Part shown: piece by piece, positions 37,571 through 47,066 of the stretch
Position numbering within the stretch: position 1 is the stretch's first letter
How the letters are laid out: each line of letters begins with the position of its first letter
Assembly: GCA_002811675.1 (NCBI GenBank)
Contig: PDIM01010332.1
Span: 55,935-103,000 of the forward strand
DNA length: 47,066 bases
Direction: 5' to 3'
Origin: Ichthyosporea sp. XGB-2017a
Lineage: Eukaryota; Opisthokonta; Ichthyosporea
The notes under the pieces: model-generated
What the model was told of the DNA's origin: nothing
Database searches by the model: none
The model's input: the letters and a program-made list of their open reading frames with translations, nothing else
Program-made: the position numbers and the translations under genes

Positions 37571-39020
37571 AATAATATGTTTTTTCTTCTTTTAAAAATG
37601 CGGTTATCAATGGATTTTGATCAGTTATTTCTTTTTAGTTTAGATTAAAAGAAAGCAAACCTCGAAATCTGTTTCGATCAATGGAACAACCTAAACAAAA
37701 GAACGAAACATATAAAAAAAAAATTCATTTGGTGGGCTCCGATGACCCTCGTATCTAACTCTCTTCGTCCTTCCCCGTCCCTTCCACCCAAAGCCTAGCA
37801 CATACCTCCTCTTCGCACAAACACCTCATAGAGGGCTGCATTTAGCATGTCTACAGCGTCACCACGCACTCTCTAAGAAAACAAAAACTCCCATTCAATA
37901 GAGAAGGAAAACACGAGTTCTTCACAACGTATTCCCGTCTTTGACCTTCAGCTTCGACTCCCCAGTTCCCTTCCATCACAACACACCAACGGTCCCCTCT
38001 TCTCCTCTTAATTCATCACAAGAATAAAGTGCCCACATTCCAGTCCATATCCTCATTCCTCTCATGGTCATGTTCGGTGTTCCACAAAGTCATCAGTTAC
38101 ACCAACCAATACTACCAAACTTAGACTCTTTCCTTTTCTCAAAATTCAAATGTACAAACAGCTAGCTACTGTAGCAACTGGTTAGCAACGTCTGGAGTAT
38201 AAAATTGTCTTTGGTGTGGACCAATGACAGACAGGAAAAATATATATAGTCCAATAAGTGGCTATATGGGGCAGTAAGGGGGATTTCTCTGGCCACTGAT
38301 TGGCTGATTGATCATAGATTCTTTTGTCAATCTTCAACAGACCTGGACTGAAGTAGGGGTTGGCCTAATTGATGGAACCCTATTTTAATTAAGCCAATCA
38401 GAACGAACCTCTGTAATTAATTAATTAATTACACACTGCCGTTCGCTTTTGACGCGGTGACCAGTGCTCGCGTCATGTGTGTTATGTTTGTGTATTTAGT
38501 AATTACTGTCCACTCTGTTACCCATCTAAGACTTTAGTCTCTTCTACTGCTGTAACTCATGGATCATTATGAATGCCAAATGAAAAGAAAAGATGGACGT
38601 AAAAACCTTAATTTGATCCTTTTCAAGTGGGGGAGATATTCCCCGTCATGGCCGTGTTTTATAGCGTCATGAAGCCTTAAGCCAGCTGTTACAGTCTTGC
38701 GTCTGTAACGGACCCAAAATGCCTTTCCTCAGAACTAAGTACTCGAGTGATCCTTTCACAGTCAGCAACAATAGAGTTAATTAGGTCACAGTTACACTCC
38801 AAGAGGCTACAATATTTTGTAATTTGAGAGTCTATTTGAGTTCCTTCCCTTGAAGAAAGGTATTTGTGTAACCTGTACGTGTCTTACAAGTTACATAAAT
38901 CAAACCAACGCGAAATCTCTTTCTCCTGATCTTTCTTTTCTAACCTAAAAGTATACTAGCGCGCACTTTTATATTTTTTTGCTTGATTTAAATCTTAAAC
39001 TTTGAGAAACTTAAACTATT
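37571..39020. promoter_or_regulatory. Divergent promoter between NRPS2 and the ABC exporter
   Basis: 1450 bases with no supported gene. On the exporter side there is a TATA-like TTTTATATTTT about 45-55 bases before the ATG at 39021. CCAAT-type elements lie near 38219, 38251, 38296 and 38392-38402 (AGCCAATCAGA). An AATTAATTAATTAATT tract is near 38415-38430, TGACGCGGTGACC at 38450-38462, and the inverse half-site CGTCA at 38471-38475. On the NRPS2 side there is an A/T-rich TATATG element near 37710 and GCGTCACC near 37856. AGCCAATCAGA and TGACGCGGT match the NRPS1 promoter. Confidence 0.5.
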
Positions 39021-42000
39021 ATGACCGCGCCAATTGAAAGCAATGAAACAAAGTCGTCCTCAACACACGTTCTTCATAGTGAAGTATCGGTGTGTTCCAA
39101 TGAAGACAGTAATTCACATGCAAGTGAATCAAGTAACACGGGCAAGACAATCTCATTTCTGGACCTCTTTCGGTTTGCGGACAAGGTTGACGTTGCCCTC
39201 TACATTTTTGGCTTCATGGGTGTCCTTGTCTTTGCTGCTTCGCCCCTCGCCTTTGCTATTTTGTTTGGAAAACTCATTGATAACTTTAATCTGTGGCAGG
39301 ACGGAAGTTATTCCGACGCTAAGTTTGAGGAGGAAATGGACTTGACCTGCATACTCCTCGTCGTCGTTGGCATCGCCTTGTTCATTGGCGACTCTTTGGC
39401 AAAAGCGGGCTTTAAGGTGTCAGCTGCTCGTCAAGCCTGTAAATTCCGTTTTAACTTTCTGGCCGCCATTATGATGCAAGACATTGAAACAGTTACCAGT
39501 CGGGAGATGGCCGAAGCTTCCAACATTCTTAACGGGTAAGAGCAAAAGTGTATATTACATGCTTCAATAGAGAATCATTATCACTAACAAGGCTCCATAT
39601 CAATTTTCCCTCGTCCTTATCATGTAGTAACGCCGATAAACTTCAAGCTGCTGTAAACGACAACTTCTCTTCATTTCTGACATCTGCTTTCAACACTGTC
39701 TTTGTTCTGATTTACAGCTTCGTCATTGACTGGACCATGCCTCTGGTTATGATGGCAATGACCCCCATTCTGATGGCCGTTCTTTCCGTTACTTCCAATC
39801 TATATGCCAAAGTTGCTGTACGCGAACAGGAGCTCCTTGGACTAGCTGGGAAAATGTCAGAAAACTCATTGCTCTCTATAATGACCATTATCAGCCAGAA
39901 CGGTCAGTACGAAGCTATTGCTCGCTACAGAGACGTCACTGATCAAATCCTCACCAATGGAAAGAAGAAGGCTCTTGTTCAAGGTTTGATGATGGGCAGC
40001 GTGTTTGCATCTATCTTCATCACATGGGCCATCGGTTTTATGTTTGGTGCATATAGGGTCAGTGAAGGTTATATGACTGCAGGTGATGTCGTTGCCGTTT
40101 TCTTTGCCTTGGTGATGTCCTTGACTGGGATTGGAAACAAAATCAGTTTTTTTCTCGCCAAAATAGCTTCTGCAAAGGCAGCTGTCTCTGACAACTTTGC
40201 TTTGATTGACCAGATGTGGACTGAAATAGAAGAGGAAGGTGCAACCGTTCTTTTACCTTCTGCGCGTAAGAATGTGGTATTTCATAACGTACACTTTTCA
40301 TATCCTCAGCGCCCGCAGAAGACTGTTCTAAATGGGATTTCTTTCGATATACCTCAATATTCTTATACAGCGTTTGTTGGCGAGAGCGGTTCTGGTAAAA
40401 GCACAATATTGTCTTTGCTCGAACGATTATATGAAGTGAAAAGGGGACACATTTCCATTGGCGAGGCTGACATACAATCCCTGGATATAAAATCACTCCG
40501 TAGTCAAATAGGATATGTTGCACAAGAACCTGTCCTATTTAACATGAGCATTAGAGAAAACATTCTCCTGGGCGACCCGTCAAAGAACCTTCACGACGTC
40601 GAAGAAGCAGCAAAAGCTGCCGGTGCTTATGATTTCATTAACGCTCTCCCCGAAAGGTTTGAAACAAACGTCGGATCTTTTGGTGGAAAACTTTCTGGCG
40701 GACAAAAGCAGAGAATAGCAATTGCTCGAGAATTGATTAAGAAGCCATCTATCCTGGTTTTGGATGAAGCTACCTCTGCCTTGGACAATTACAGCGAATC
40801 GCTCATTGTTTCCACTATTGAATCTCTTCGACAGCACTGTACAGTGATAGCAGTTGCCCACAGACTTTCTACTATTCAGAGAGCTAACCGCATCTATGTC
40901 CTTGCAGACGGAAAAATTGTGGAATCAGGTAACCACGAAAGCCTTTTAAAAGGGGAAAGCACCTACGCAAAACTTTGGAATATGCAGACAAAAAAACAAG
41001 AGAGAGAAGTTGCCGCATGTCCTTTCAATGATAAAAGCTATGAAGGAAAAACGAAAATGTCCATTTCCAAAGAGGATAACATTGTTGCTATTCCAGATCT
41101 TAGATCCGCAGGCAGCAGTGGCGACTTTGAGCAAAATGACAACGAGAATGCCAAGTCTCTCCCGTGTTGCTCTGCAAAGAAGGAAGACGGCAGTGGGCTG
41201 TCTTACATTTTGAGAATGGCCATGAAAGAATGGGGATATTATCTTTGCGGGAGTTTTGGGTCCATCATCCTTGGAGTTATTGGTCCTCTCTTTGCGATAG
41301 CTTTTGCGCATATGATTGACGTCCTCACAAAGCCGAGAGACGATGTTTTGGAAAACGCCTATCCTTGGTCTCTGGCATTTTTAGGATGCGCCATAATTGC
41401 CTTTGTGTTCTGCTTGGCTAAAGATTACGCTTTGGTCTTGGCATCTGAGATACTTGTAGCCCGAATTCGCGAGAGCTTGCATCGTTCTATAATGATGCAA
41501 GATGGAGGATGGTTTGAAAAGGAGGGTAATGCACCAGGGGCCTTGTCTACACGATTGAACATGGATCCTTTGGCTGTTCAGAACATCCTCGGTGGCACAC
41601 TTTCCCTCATTCTTACATCTCTGGCTGCTGTTGTTGTAGGATTGGTTGTTGCTTTCCTTAATGGATGGGAGTTAACCTTAATTGTAGCTGTGGCAATTCC
41701 TCTGATTATAGCAGTGCTACAGTTGTCCACATTTGTCTCTTCTAAAATTGATCAGAAATTGCGTGACATTCTTGCCGCCCACGGAGCTTTCATTACTGAG
41801 ATAATGGAAAATATTGCTGTTATTACAACCCTTCATTGTCATCAGCACTTCACCAAAGCTTATTCCAAGAAGCTTAAGGACTGGTATATTGTAGAGCGCA
41901 AAAAGGCCATTGTGACGTCTATCCTAAGCGCTTCTAACAATCTTATTGTCTTGTCTATGTTCTCAATATCTTTTTACTTTGGCTCCCAGCTTGTTTTGAA

Positions 42001-42904
42001 AAACGAAATGAACTTTCTCAATATGATGACTGTGTTTTCCTCAGTCCTTTTTTCAGCGCAGATGGCTGCCTCTATTGCAAGTTATGTCCCTGATCTATCC
42101 AAAGCAAAAGTAGCAGCAAATGAAATAGTCAAAATCCTCCAATCGAAACCCGTCATCCATGGAAGCATCCCCGATGAAGATATGTGCAAGAACAATGTCA
42201 TGTGTACGGATCAATACGACTGTCTGGCCATTGAGTTTAAGGATGTCAGCTTCAAATACGACAATCGTGAAGATAGCATCCCCACCTTGGACGCTATTAA
42301 TTTCAAGGCCAAACAAGGAGAGGTGATTGCATTTGTTGGAGAAAGTGGAAGTGGCAAAAGCACCATTATTAAACTGATAGAGCGCTTCTACGACTTTGAC
42401 AAAGGTGAATGTCTCATTGGAGGCAAAAGCTATACGGCGCTGGACGTGTTTAAACTTAGAAATTCCATCGGATATGTGGGACAACAGCCAGATCTCGTGG
42501 GTGATACTTTCAAGGATTGTCTGCTTTTTGGAAATAGTCAGCAACCGTCGGAAAGGCAAATCGCAAATGTCGTGAATGCTTGCTGCTTGAAAGATTTGTT
42601 TGATTCTCTTCCCGAAGGGTTGGACACAAAGGTCGAGAGCAGTCAAGGAAATGTTTCTGGGGGTCAAAAGCAGAAAATCGCCATTGCCAGGGCTCTTCTG
42701 AGGTCTCCTTCCATATTACTTCTTGATGAGGCGACGAGCGCTCTTGATAATATCACCGAACAAGAGATTATAGAAGCTGTGCGCCACTTCCAGACAAGCA
42801 TGATAACTTTGCTTGTAACGCATAGGGTATCTTTGCTTCAGCTTGCAACTCAGACAATTTCTCTAAAGAATGGAAAGGTTCAAAGTGATGCAAACACGCA
42901 ATAA
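39021..42904 (+). CDS. Full-size ABCB-type multidrug/peptide exporter (one intron)
   Basis: Exons 39021-39535 and 39628-42904 give 1263 residues arranged TMD-NBD-TMD-NBD, the usual length for P-glycoprotein-type (ABCB) exporters. NBD1 has Walker A GESGSGKST 423-431, signature LSGGQKQRIAIAR, Walker B SILVLDEATSALD and the H-loop in AVAHRLST. NBD2 has Walker A GESGSGKST 1076-1084, signature VSGGQKQKIAIAR, SILLLDEATSALD and LVTHRVS. Both sites are consensus, so both should hydrolyse ATP. The N-terminus is a polar Ser/Glu-rich tail without a targeting signal, suggesting the plasma membrane or a vesicle membrane. Its divergence from NRPS2 across a shared 1.45-kb promoter suggests it exports the peptide product and protects the producer; substrate is inference. 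Confidence 0.93.
39536..39627 (+). other. Spliceosomal intron, 92 bp
   Basis: The donor is GTAAGA and the acceptor ATGTAG. Splicing joins ...ILNG to NADKLQAAVNDNF, restoring the conserved ABC transporter segment (LxxDxDKxQ-like). Without splicing the frame hits TAA at 39537. This is the only intron I can demonstrate in the window and the best proof that the DNA is eukaryotic. Confidence 0.92.
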
Positions 42905-43592
42905 AACAACGTATTGGATTTAGTCTTTATGGTGCATGTGGCCTCTTTAGTTCTTTCATTAAACATATGAAAAGCACTGAAATTCTTCTATTACGTATTA
43001 AAACCTCGCTTTTCTTCCCAGACCCGCAGCAAGTCACAACAAAAGGCGGGGGGTTCAAGTACCGTGGCCAGCTGTCAAACTCTGGATTGTCTGGCAGGCA
43101 GTTAATACCCAAAAGTCCCAAAAGACGTCCCGATGAGCACTCTGGAAGGATTGTGAGCAGTGAGCACTTTTTGAAATTGGCATTCCATGCGCTCGTTCTA
43201 ATCAGTTTCGAGAGGTACTTAGTTACTTTCCCCGCGATTGTGTCAGCTGTGGTGACATTCTCATATACACTGTCTTTATCCGCCGCGAAAGATATGGGAA
43301 GGTATTTCTGTACTCTCAGAGACTATACAACAACAAAAAAGATCCTCAACCACAAATAGAAAGGAAGCTGTGCCCTCAGTCTCGCGGTTTACAAGAGCAG
43401 CACAGGCTGTCGCTTTTCAGGTTTTGGCTCTTTGACCAATTTGTGTCTCTAGGAGATTTACATTTGTTTAAACTAACTTTGCTTAGCCTTGTAACTTCTT
43501 AATCAGTAAATCTTTATTGTTATCATTATCGTGCCTGTAACAAAAGCAGCAGGGCACAAATTTATAGGTCGTGTTACTTTATTAAAATCCCC
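42905..43592. other. Intergenic region right of the exporter, holding a repeat copy
   Basis: Contains the exporter 3' flank, an unsupported 130-codon open frame (42967-43359) that runs into repeat copy B, and AATAAA signals on the minus strand (43510-43515, 43576-43581) that would serve the gene at 43593-44099. Confidence 0.4.
43301..43446. repeat. Diverged partial copy (copy B) of the left-end element
   Basis: This matches the reverse complement of about 240-380: atttctgtactctcagag and the bases following it, gcggtttacaagagc and cgcttttcaggttttggctc are shared exactly, with substitutions and small indels between. The terminal inverted repeats are not preserved. It is inverted relative to copy A, so the two copies bracket the peptide cluster. 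Confidence 0.75.
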
Positions 43593-44099
43593 TTACGGAG
43601 AAGAAGGTTTCGTTTTAGCATACTCTTCGAAATTGTACAACGACCTTCCGCCGTTCAAGTCGCCGTTATCGTTGTGGGTTTGGTGGAAAAAGTTAACAAC
43701 AAATGGCATCATCAGGAGGCCGAAAACCGATGATTCTATGCCTTTATGTTCTTTTTTCTCAGAATCTAAAATTTTCACACACGAGCCTTTGTTAAAGTAA
43801 CCACTAAGTGTAAGTTGGCTTTGCTTCTCCGCTTTGCGGTACCCTTGCAATTTCTTCCAAACAGGAAAATTTTTGGAATCCTCAGCGAACAATATGTCTA
43901 ACATGCTTTCATATGAGGTGCAGAATTCGTCCAACAACTGGAACCTCGACGCATAATTTGGAATAGGATTTTTTCGTGCCTTTGCATACTTCGCAAAGAG
44001 TTTTTCCATTTCTGGAGAAGTACCTATGAACTTGCCAGAGAGACCAAATTCCACTAGATGAAGATAACACTCGATTTGGTCTCTGAGAAAAAAGAACAT
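43593..44099 (-). CDS. Hypothetical protein, possibly a gene fragment
   Basis: 168 residues from an ATG at 44097-44099. The first about 110 residues look helical and amphipathic (FIGTSPEMEKLFAKYAKA, then LLDEFCTSYESMLDILF). There is no signal peptide or membrane helix. The spacing of aromatic and leucine residues recalls a piece of a Dbl-homology (RhoGEF) helix bundle, but too weakly to name. Minus-strand AATAAA signals follow within 20 and 80 bases. The upstream sequence is a repeat array with no promoter features, so it may be the remnant of a larger gene. Confidence 0.4.
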   Translation of the reverse strand: MFFFLRDQIECYLHLVEFGLSGKFIGTSPEMEKLFAKYAKARKNPIPNYASRFQLLDEFCTSYESMLDILFAEDSKNFPVWKKLQGYRKAEKQSQLTLSGYFNKGSCVKILDSEKKEHKGIESSVFGLLMMPFVVNFFHQTHNDNGDLNGGRSLYNFEEYAKTKPSSP

Positions 44100-44154
44100 T
44101 AAGGCTGATCAAAAGCAAAGTTTCGACATTAAGCATCCGGATTTATCTATGTAA

Positions 44155-44515
44155 CACAAACCAGCCCCCCTCAAAGACGTTACAGCTCCCCTTGTTGAAA
44201 TCCTTTAAAATTCTAAAGCAAATGGAAGAAAATGCCCAAGTAGAAAATGACAAAAGCAAAAAACAAAAAAAAAAAAACCGTTGATATCCTTTAAAATACA
44301 AAAGCCCTCTACGTTGAGGCACACAGTAGGGCCTATGGAAACTGAAACCTTTAAAACACAAATCAGTCCCCCTCAAAGAAGTTAAAGCCCCCCTTTGTTG
44401 AAATCCCTTAAAATAAAAAAGTCCTTTTCGTTGAGGCTCACAGTGGAATGTTTCCATGGAAACTGAAATCTTTTAATGCATACATCAGACCAAATCAGAC
44501 CCCCTCAACTGGAAT
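44155..44515. repeat. Degenerate tandem repeats of about 119 bp
   Basis: Recurring words are: CCCCCTCAAAGA-GTTA-AGC (near 44164, 44370); GTTGAAATCC-TTAAAAT (44198, 44397, and a variant at 44280); CGTTGAGGC-CACAGT (44311, 44430); and ATGGAAACTGAAA (44334, 44455). Spacing of matching words is 119-121 bases, giving a little over two units plus a partial one. A minus-strand open frame through it simply reflects the repeat. Confidence 0.7.
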
Positions 44516-44830
44516 GTGGATTTATCCATATAACTCTTTTGTCTTTAAGCAATAAAATGATGAAGTCTTTTGTAAATCTTATTTTATTCCTAACTATTAC
44601 TATCTATCTAACTACTTGTGACTATGTAAACAATTATGTAATGGATATTAGGTGGATATTAGGTGAGTGGTTATGTTGTGGTTATAGGGTCGCTGGATTG
44701 TTCTAGAAAGAATAGGGGATAATGGATCCCCGATGAGGGTGGGATGTGAATGGGATAATAGAAGGTGTCATCGGGATGATGGCCATTTCATTGACAGGTG
44801 TATTGACTCTGAATAAAAAATCGTGTTACA
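44516..44830. other. Intergenic, no feature seen
   Basis: AT-rich sequence with a few short direct repeats (ggatattaggtggatattagg near 44643). An open plus-strand frame here has no protein-like features. It is the 3' flank of the gene at 44831-46930. Confidence 0.4.
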
Positions 44831-46930
44831 CTATGTGTTTAGGAATGGGTTCTTGAGTTTTGCTATCTCGTTCGATGTGGGCTCTGTTATTTTATCGCCC
44901 TTTTTCCATTGACCAAGAGAAACAATGTTTCGAAGATATTTGCCATACGAGGAACCAAGTTCACAGCTGGTAAATACTCGCGATCCTATGATATTAAAGG
45001 TAACGCCCTTTAATCGTCTCTCACAGGCTGCCTTAAACTTAAAACACTTTGCCATTGACCTTGAAACTATGTTTTGGATTGCTGTGTCATCATAGTTGTT
45101 CTGCTTTTCTATCACAGAAATATCCAAGGAAATATTTTCTTCATTTTGGTCTTCTTTTAGGTTGGATAGGGTTTTGCTGAGGTGGTTTGATATGACTGAC
45201 AATCTTCGAGGCATATCCACGTTATTTTCCAATGACTCTATGTTCACTTTGTGGTGGTTGTTTTTCTTCGGCAATTCATGAAGTAAAGCAGGAACATAAA
45301 TGTTGCTACAGTACTTGGCCCCGAGAGTTTTTGGCTGTTCGTAAACTCCTGCCAAGTCAAACTCACAAGAAAATGAACACTTTCCGTAAGTCTTACCATT
45401 GCTTCGCTTAACAGCACCAGATAAGGCATATTCTTGCATATTTTTTGTCCTGTACACATTGCTCTGTGCGGCATATCTTAACATTTCGTGAGGCTTATTA
45501 CTCAGAGCTTCCGTTTTAATAATCTCTGCCAATTCGTAAAGTCTCGCGGTATTTGCCTGATTGAAATGGGCTGGTGCAATGGACTCAATGAACATCGCAA
45601 CTAATGCATCAAAGCCAGTTGCAATCGTATTATTGTACTTTTTGAACGTGAAAACTTGTGTGCTCTTTATCTGCTTTTGGGTGAGTGGACACAGGTAACC
45701 CCAATTATTACCGCCCAAGGAAAAGATCTGATCAATGCTCTGGGCGACGTCTTTCATTCCACAACCTTTGAGACTAAGGTCATCACATAAATCGTCCTGA
45801 ACCAAAGTATAACAGTCATCCAAAGTGTATTCTTGCAATGTGGTCAGCAACTGCACCCAGTTTTTGTTTGTTTCTAGATGTTTAGGCAAGAAGTTTTTTG
45901 TCAGCATTTCGGTAGCCAGGAGGTTGGAAACATACTCCTTTCTGTACACCAACCAGGCACCCCAGGCCATACGGCTCTCCGCACATTCTAAATCAGTCGC
46001 CATACTTGCACACGTCAAAGCCAGCAAATTCTCTGTACTGAATTCTTTGTCACTCGTAGCAATAGAGCCAGGTACTAGAGGAATACTTTGTGAATTGATA
46101 CCAACCCTCCACAAATATGTGCCGTCCTCCTCTGATTGGGGAGACATTAATTTGGGTAACAACTCTTTCACGGTTTTGGTACCATCAGTCGTCGCCTTCA
46201 TTTGGGTTATCACAAGCTTGTCGGGTTTCTGCATGTCCACTGTGGAAGCAAATGAAGCTTTTCCTTCCTTTTGTTCCCCACATGCGTCAGGTTGGCTATT
46301 ACCAGGATTAAAATAAACAGCGAAAAGCTCCGTCAAAAGACCGTCCTCATATTTGGTGTTGATAGTTTTCACAAAGTAGTTTACTATCACATCCCAAGAA
46401 TTCTCGTGCATGTGCTCCATTACAAAGTCTACAGCCACATTCTTTTTAGGCACCTTCTTCAAAGCCAAAACATCATACATTATGAGTGGCGAGGCAAGCT
46501 GAAACTTCATTGGCCCACGCTGAGTGACAAACACTCCTCCGTTCTCATTAAACGCGTCTGTCACCATTTCGTCAAAGCCTTGTATACGCTGTATACCATG
46601 TGTTACTTCGGTACCAACGACACGGAAAGAGGGCTGCATACTACACTGCTGCGCCAGAACAATCAATGCAAACTTCTCGACGCCCTTGGTCTTCTTTTTG
46701 TGGGAGATAATCTCCTTCTCATCAACTCTGCCAGCTGAGTCGTTCGGTTTGTTCTTAGGTATTTTTTCCCAGTTATTCTTAGCATTATTCATTCCAAGCA
46801 CAGGGGGAAGAGTGGCGACCAGAAGGAGGAGGAAGAGGAGGACCAGCAGGGCCAGCACAGGAAGGATCCGCACTTTGTTTGTTGATCTCCCGCCTTTTGA
46901 CAGGGAGACTTTATTTTGGGTAACCATCAT
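44831..46930 (-). CDS. Large membrane-anchored or secreted protein, function unknown
   Basis: 699 residues from the ATG at 46928-46930, the first real ATG. The open frame extends 15 codons upstream only from a TTG through a lysine run made by a poly-A tract. Residues 22-41 are strongly hydrophobic (ILPVLALLVLLFLLLLVATL) after a basic start, so this is a signal anchor or signal peptide. The rest is soluble, with about 18 cysteines (for example CSFSCEF, CGMKDV), suggesting a disulfide-bonded extracellular or lumenal domain. I recognise no catalytic motif or family. No intron is needed. It lies beyond repeat copy B and shows no link to the peptide cluster. Confidence 0.8.
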   Translation of the reverse strand: MMVTQNKVSLSKGGRSTNKVRILPVLALLVLLFLLLLVATLPPVLGMNNAKNNWEKIPKNKPNDSAGRVDEKEIISHKKKTKGVEKFALIVLAQQCSMQPSFRVVGTEVTHGIQRIQGFDEMVTDAFNENGGVFVTQRGPMKFQLASPLIMYDVLALKKVPKKNVAVDFVMEHMHENSWDVIVNYFVKTINTKYEDGLLTELFAVYFNPGNSQPDACGEQKEGKASFASTVDMQKPDKLVITQMKATTDGTKTVKELLPKLMSPQSEEDGTYLWRVGINSQSIPLVPGSIATSDKEFSTENLLALTCASMATDLECAESRMAWGAWLVYRKEYVSNLLATEMLTKNFLPKHLETNKNWVQLLTTLQEYTLDDCYTLVQDDLCDDLSLKGCGMKDVAQSIDQIFSLGGNNWGYLCPLTQKQIKSTQVFTFKKYNNTIATGFDALVAMFIESIAPAHFNQANTARLYELAEIIKTEALSNKPHEMLRYAAQSNVYRTKNMQEYALSGAVKRSNGKTYGKCSFSCEFDLAGVYEQPKTLGAKYCSNIYVPALLHELPKKNNHHKVNIESLENNVDMPRRLSVISNHLSKTLSNLKEDQNEENISLDISVIEKQNNYDDTAIQNIVSRSMAKCFKFKAACERRLKGVTFNIIGSRVFTSCELGSSYGKYLRNIVSLGQWKKGDKITEPTSNEIAKLKNPFLNT

Positions 46931-46936
46931 TTTCGC

Positions 46937-46963
46937 TTTTTTTTTTTTTTTTTTTTTTTTTTT
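46937..46963. repeat. T27 homopolymer just upstream of the 699-residue gene
   Basis: An uninterrupted run of 27 T on the plus strand (poly-A on the coding strand), 7 bases before the ATG at 46930. It would lie in the promoter or 5' leader. Runs of this length are prone to length errors. Confidence 0.85.
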
Positions 46964-47066
46964 GTTTTTGAGCAATTATAGGAAAAAAAGAATTAATCCG
47001 AATTTTAAATTTATTATTAAAAAGCCAAAAGGAAAAATATGAAGAAAACAGGAAAAAGATTAAGCA

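Noticed and set aside
43030-43070. Possible tRNA-type B box (GGTTCAAGTACC at 43052-43063)
   Set aside because: No matching A box, cloverleaf arms or anticodon loop can be placed around it.
42967-43359. Plus-strand open frame of 130 codons with a KYRG stretch faintly like the KFRYSGR motif of band 4.1 proteins
   Set aside because: The similarity is limited to a few residues, and the frame runs into repeat copy B. No domain is supported.
44143-44457. Minus-strand open frame of 104 codons with repeated FKGF-like motifs
   Set aside because: It is a translation of the degenerate 119-bp repeat array, with no other gene features.

Overview
This window is nuclear DNA from a eukaryote. The ABC transporter gene is interrupted by a canonical GT-AG intron (39536-39627), which has to be removed to rebuild the conserved transporter sequence. 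Genes are monocistronic, carry TATA-like and CCAAT boxes, and have AATAAA signals just past their stops. Several proteins have signal peptides or single membrane anchors. I cannot name the lineage. Few introns plus giant NRPS genes would fit a fungus-like or other protist, but that is inference.

The core (about 5.4-42.9 kb) looks like a non-ribosomal peptide gene cluster: a membrane-anchored serine beta-lactamase/D-peptidase-family protein (5429-7477, -), a bZIP transcription factor (8410-9105, +), two giant intronless NRPS genes on the minus strand (NRPS1 9245-24232, NRPS2 25487-37570) and a full-size ABCB-type exporter (39021-42904, +) that diverges from NRPS2. Read as domains, NRPS1 is [C C-lobe stub]-A-T-C-A-T-E-C-A-T-C-A-T-[E N-lobe] and NRPS2 is [C C-lobe stub]-[E C-lobe]-C-A-T-C-A-T-C-A-T-TE. 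NRPS1 should act first although it lies downstream of NRPS2. The two together predict a heptapeptide with D-residues at positions 2 and 4 and the same residue at positions 6 and 7, released by the terminal thioesterase.

The most unusual feature is that the second epimerization domain is cut in two at the junction between its lobes. NRPS1 ends with the N-lobe (PIQRWY, HHLVVDG) and NRPS2 begins with the C-lobe (EKHGRD, SRTVGWFT, FYNFLG). The first C domain of NRPS2 is of the type that follows an E domain, so the halves probably complement each other across the protein-protein interface. The second striking feature is a 3,088-bp direct repeat, identical wherever I compared it, that duplicates nearly all of the last C-A-T module of NRPS2.

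The flanks are ordinary and repeat-rich. On the left are a 403-bp element with 17-bp terminal inverted repeats, a secreted-protein gene whose frame is broken by a 7-bp tandem duplication, a degenerate repeat array, a membrane protein with three 71-residue repeats, and a small secreted protein. On the right are a diverged, inverted copy of the left-hand element, a hypothetical gene, a degenerate 119-bp repeat array and a 699-residue membrane-anchored protein of unknown function.
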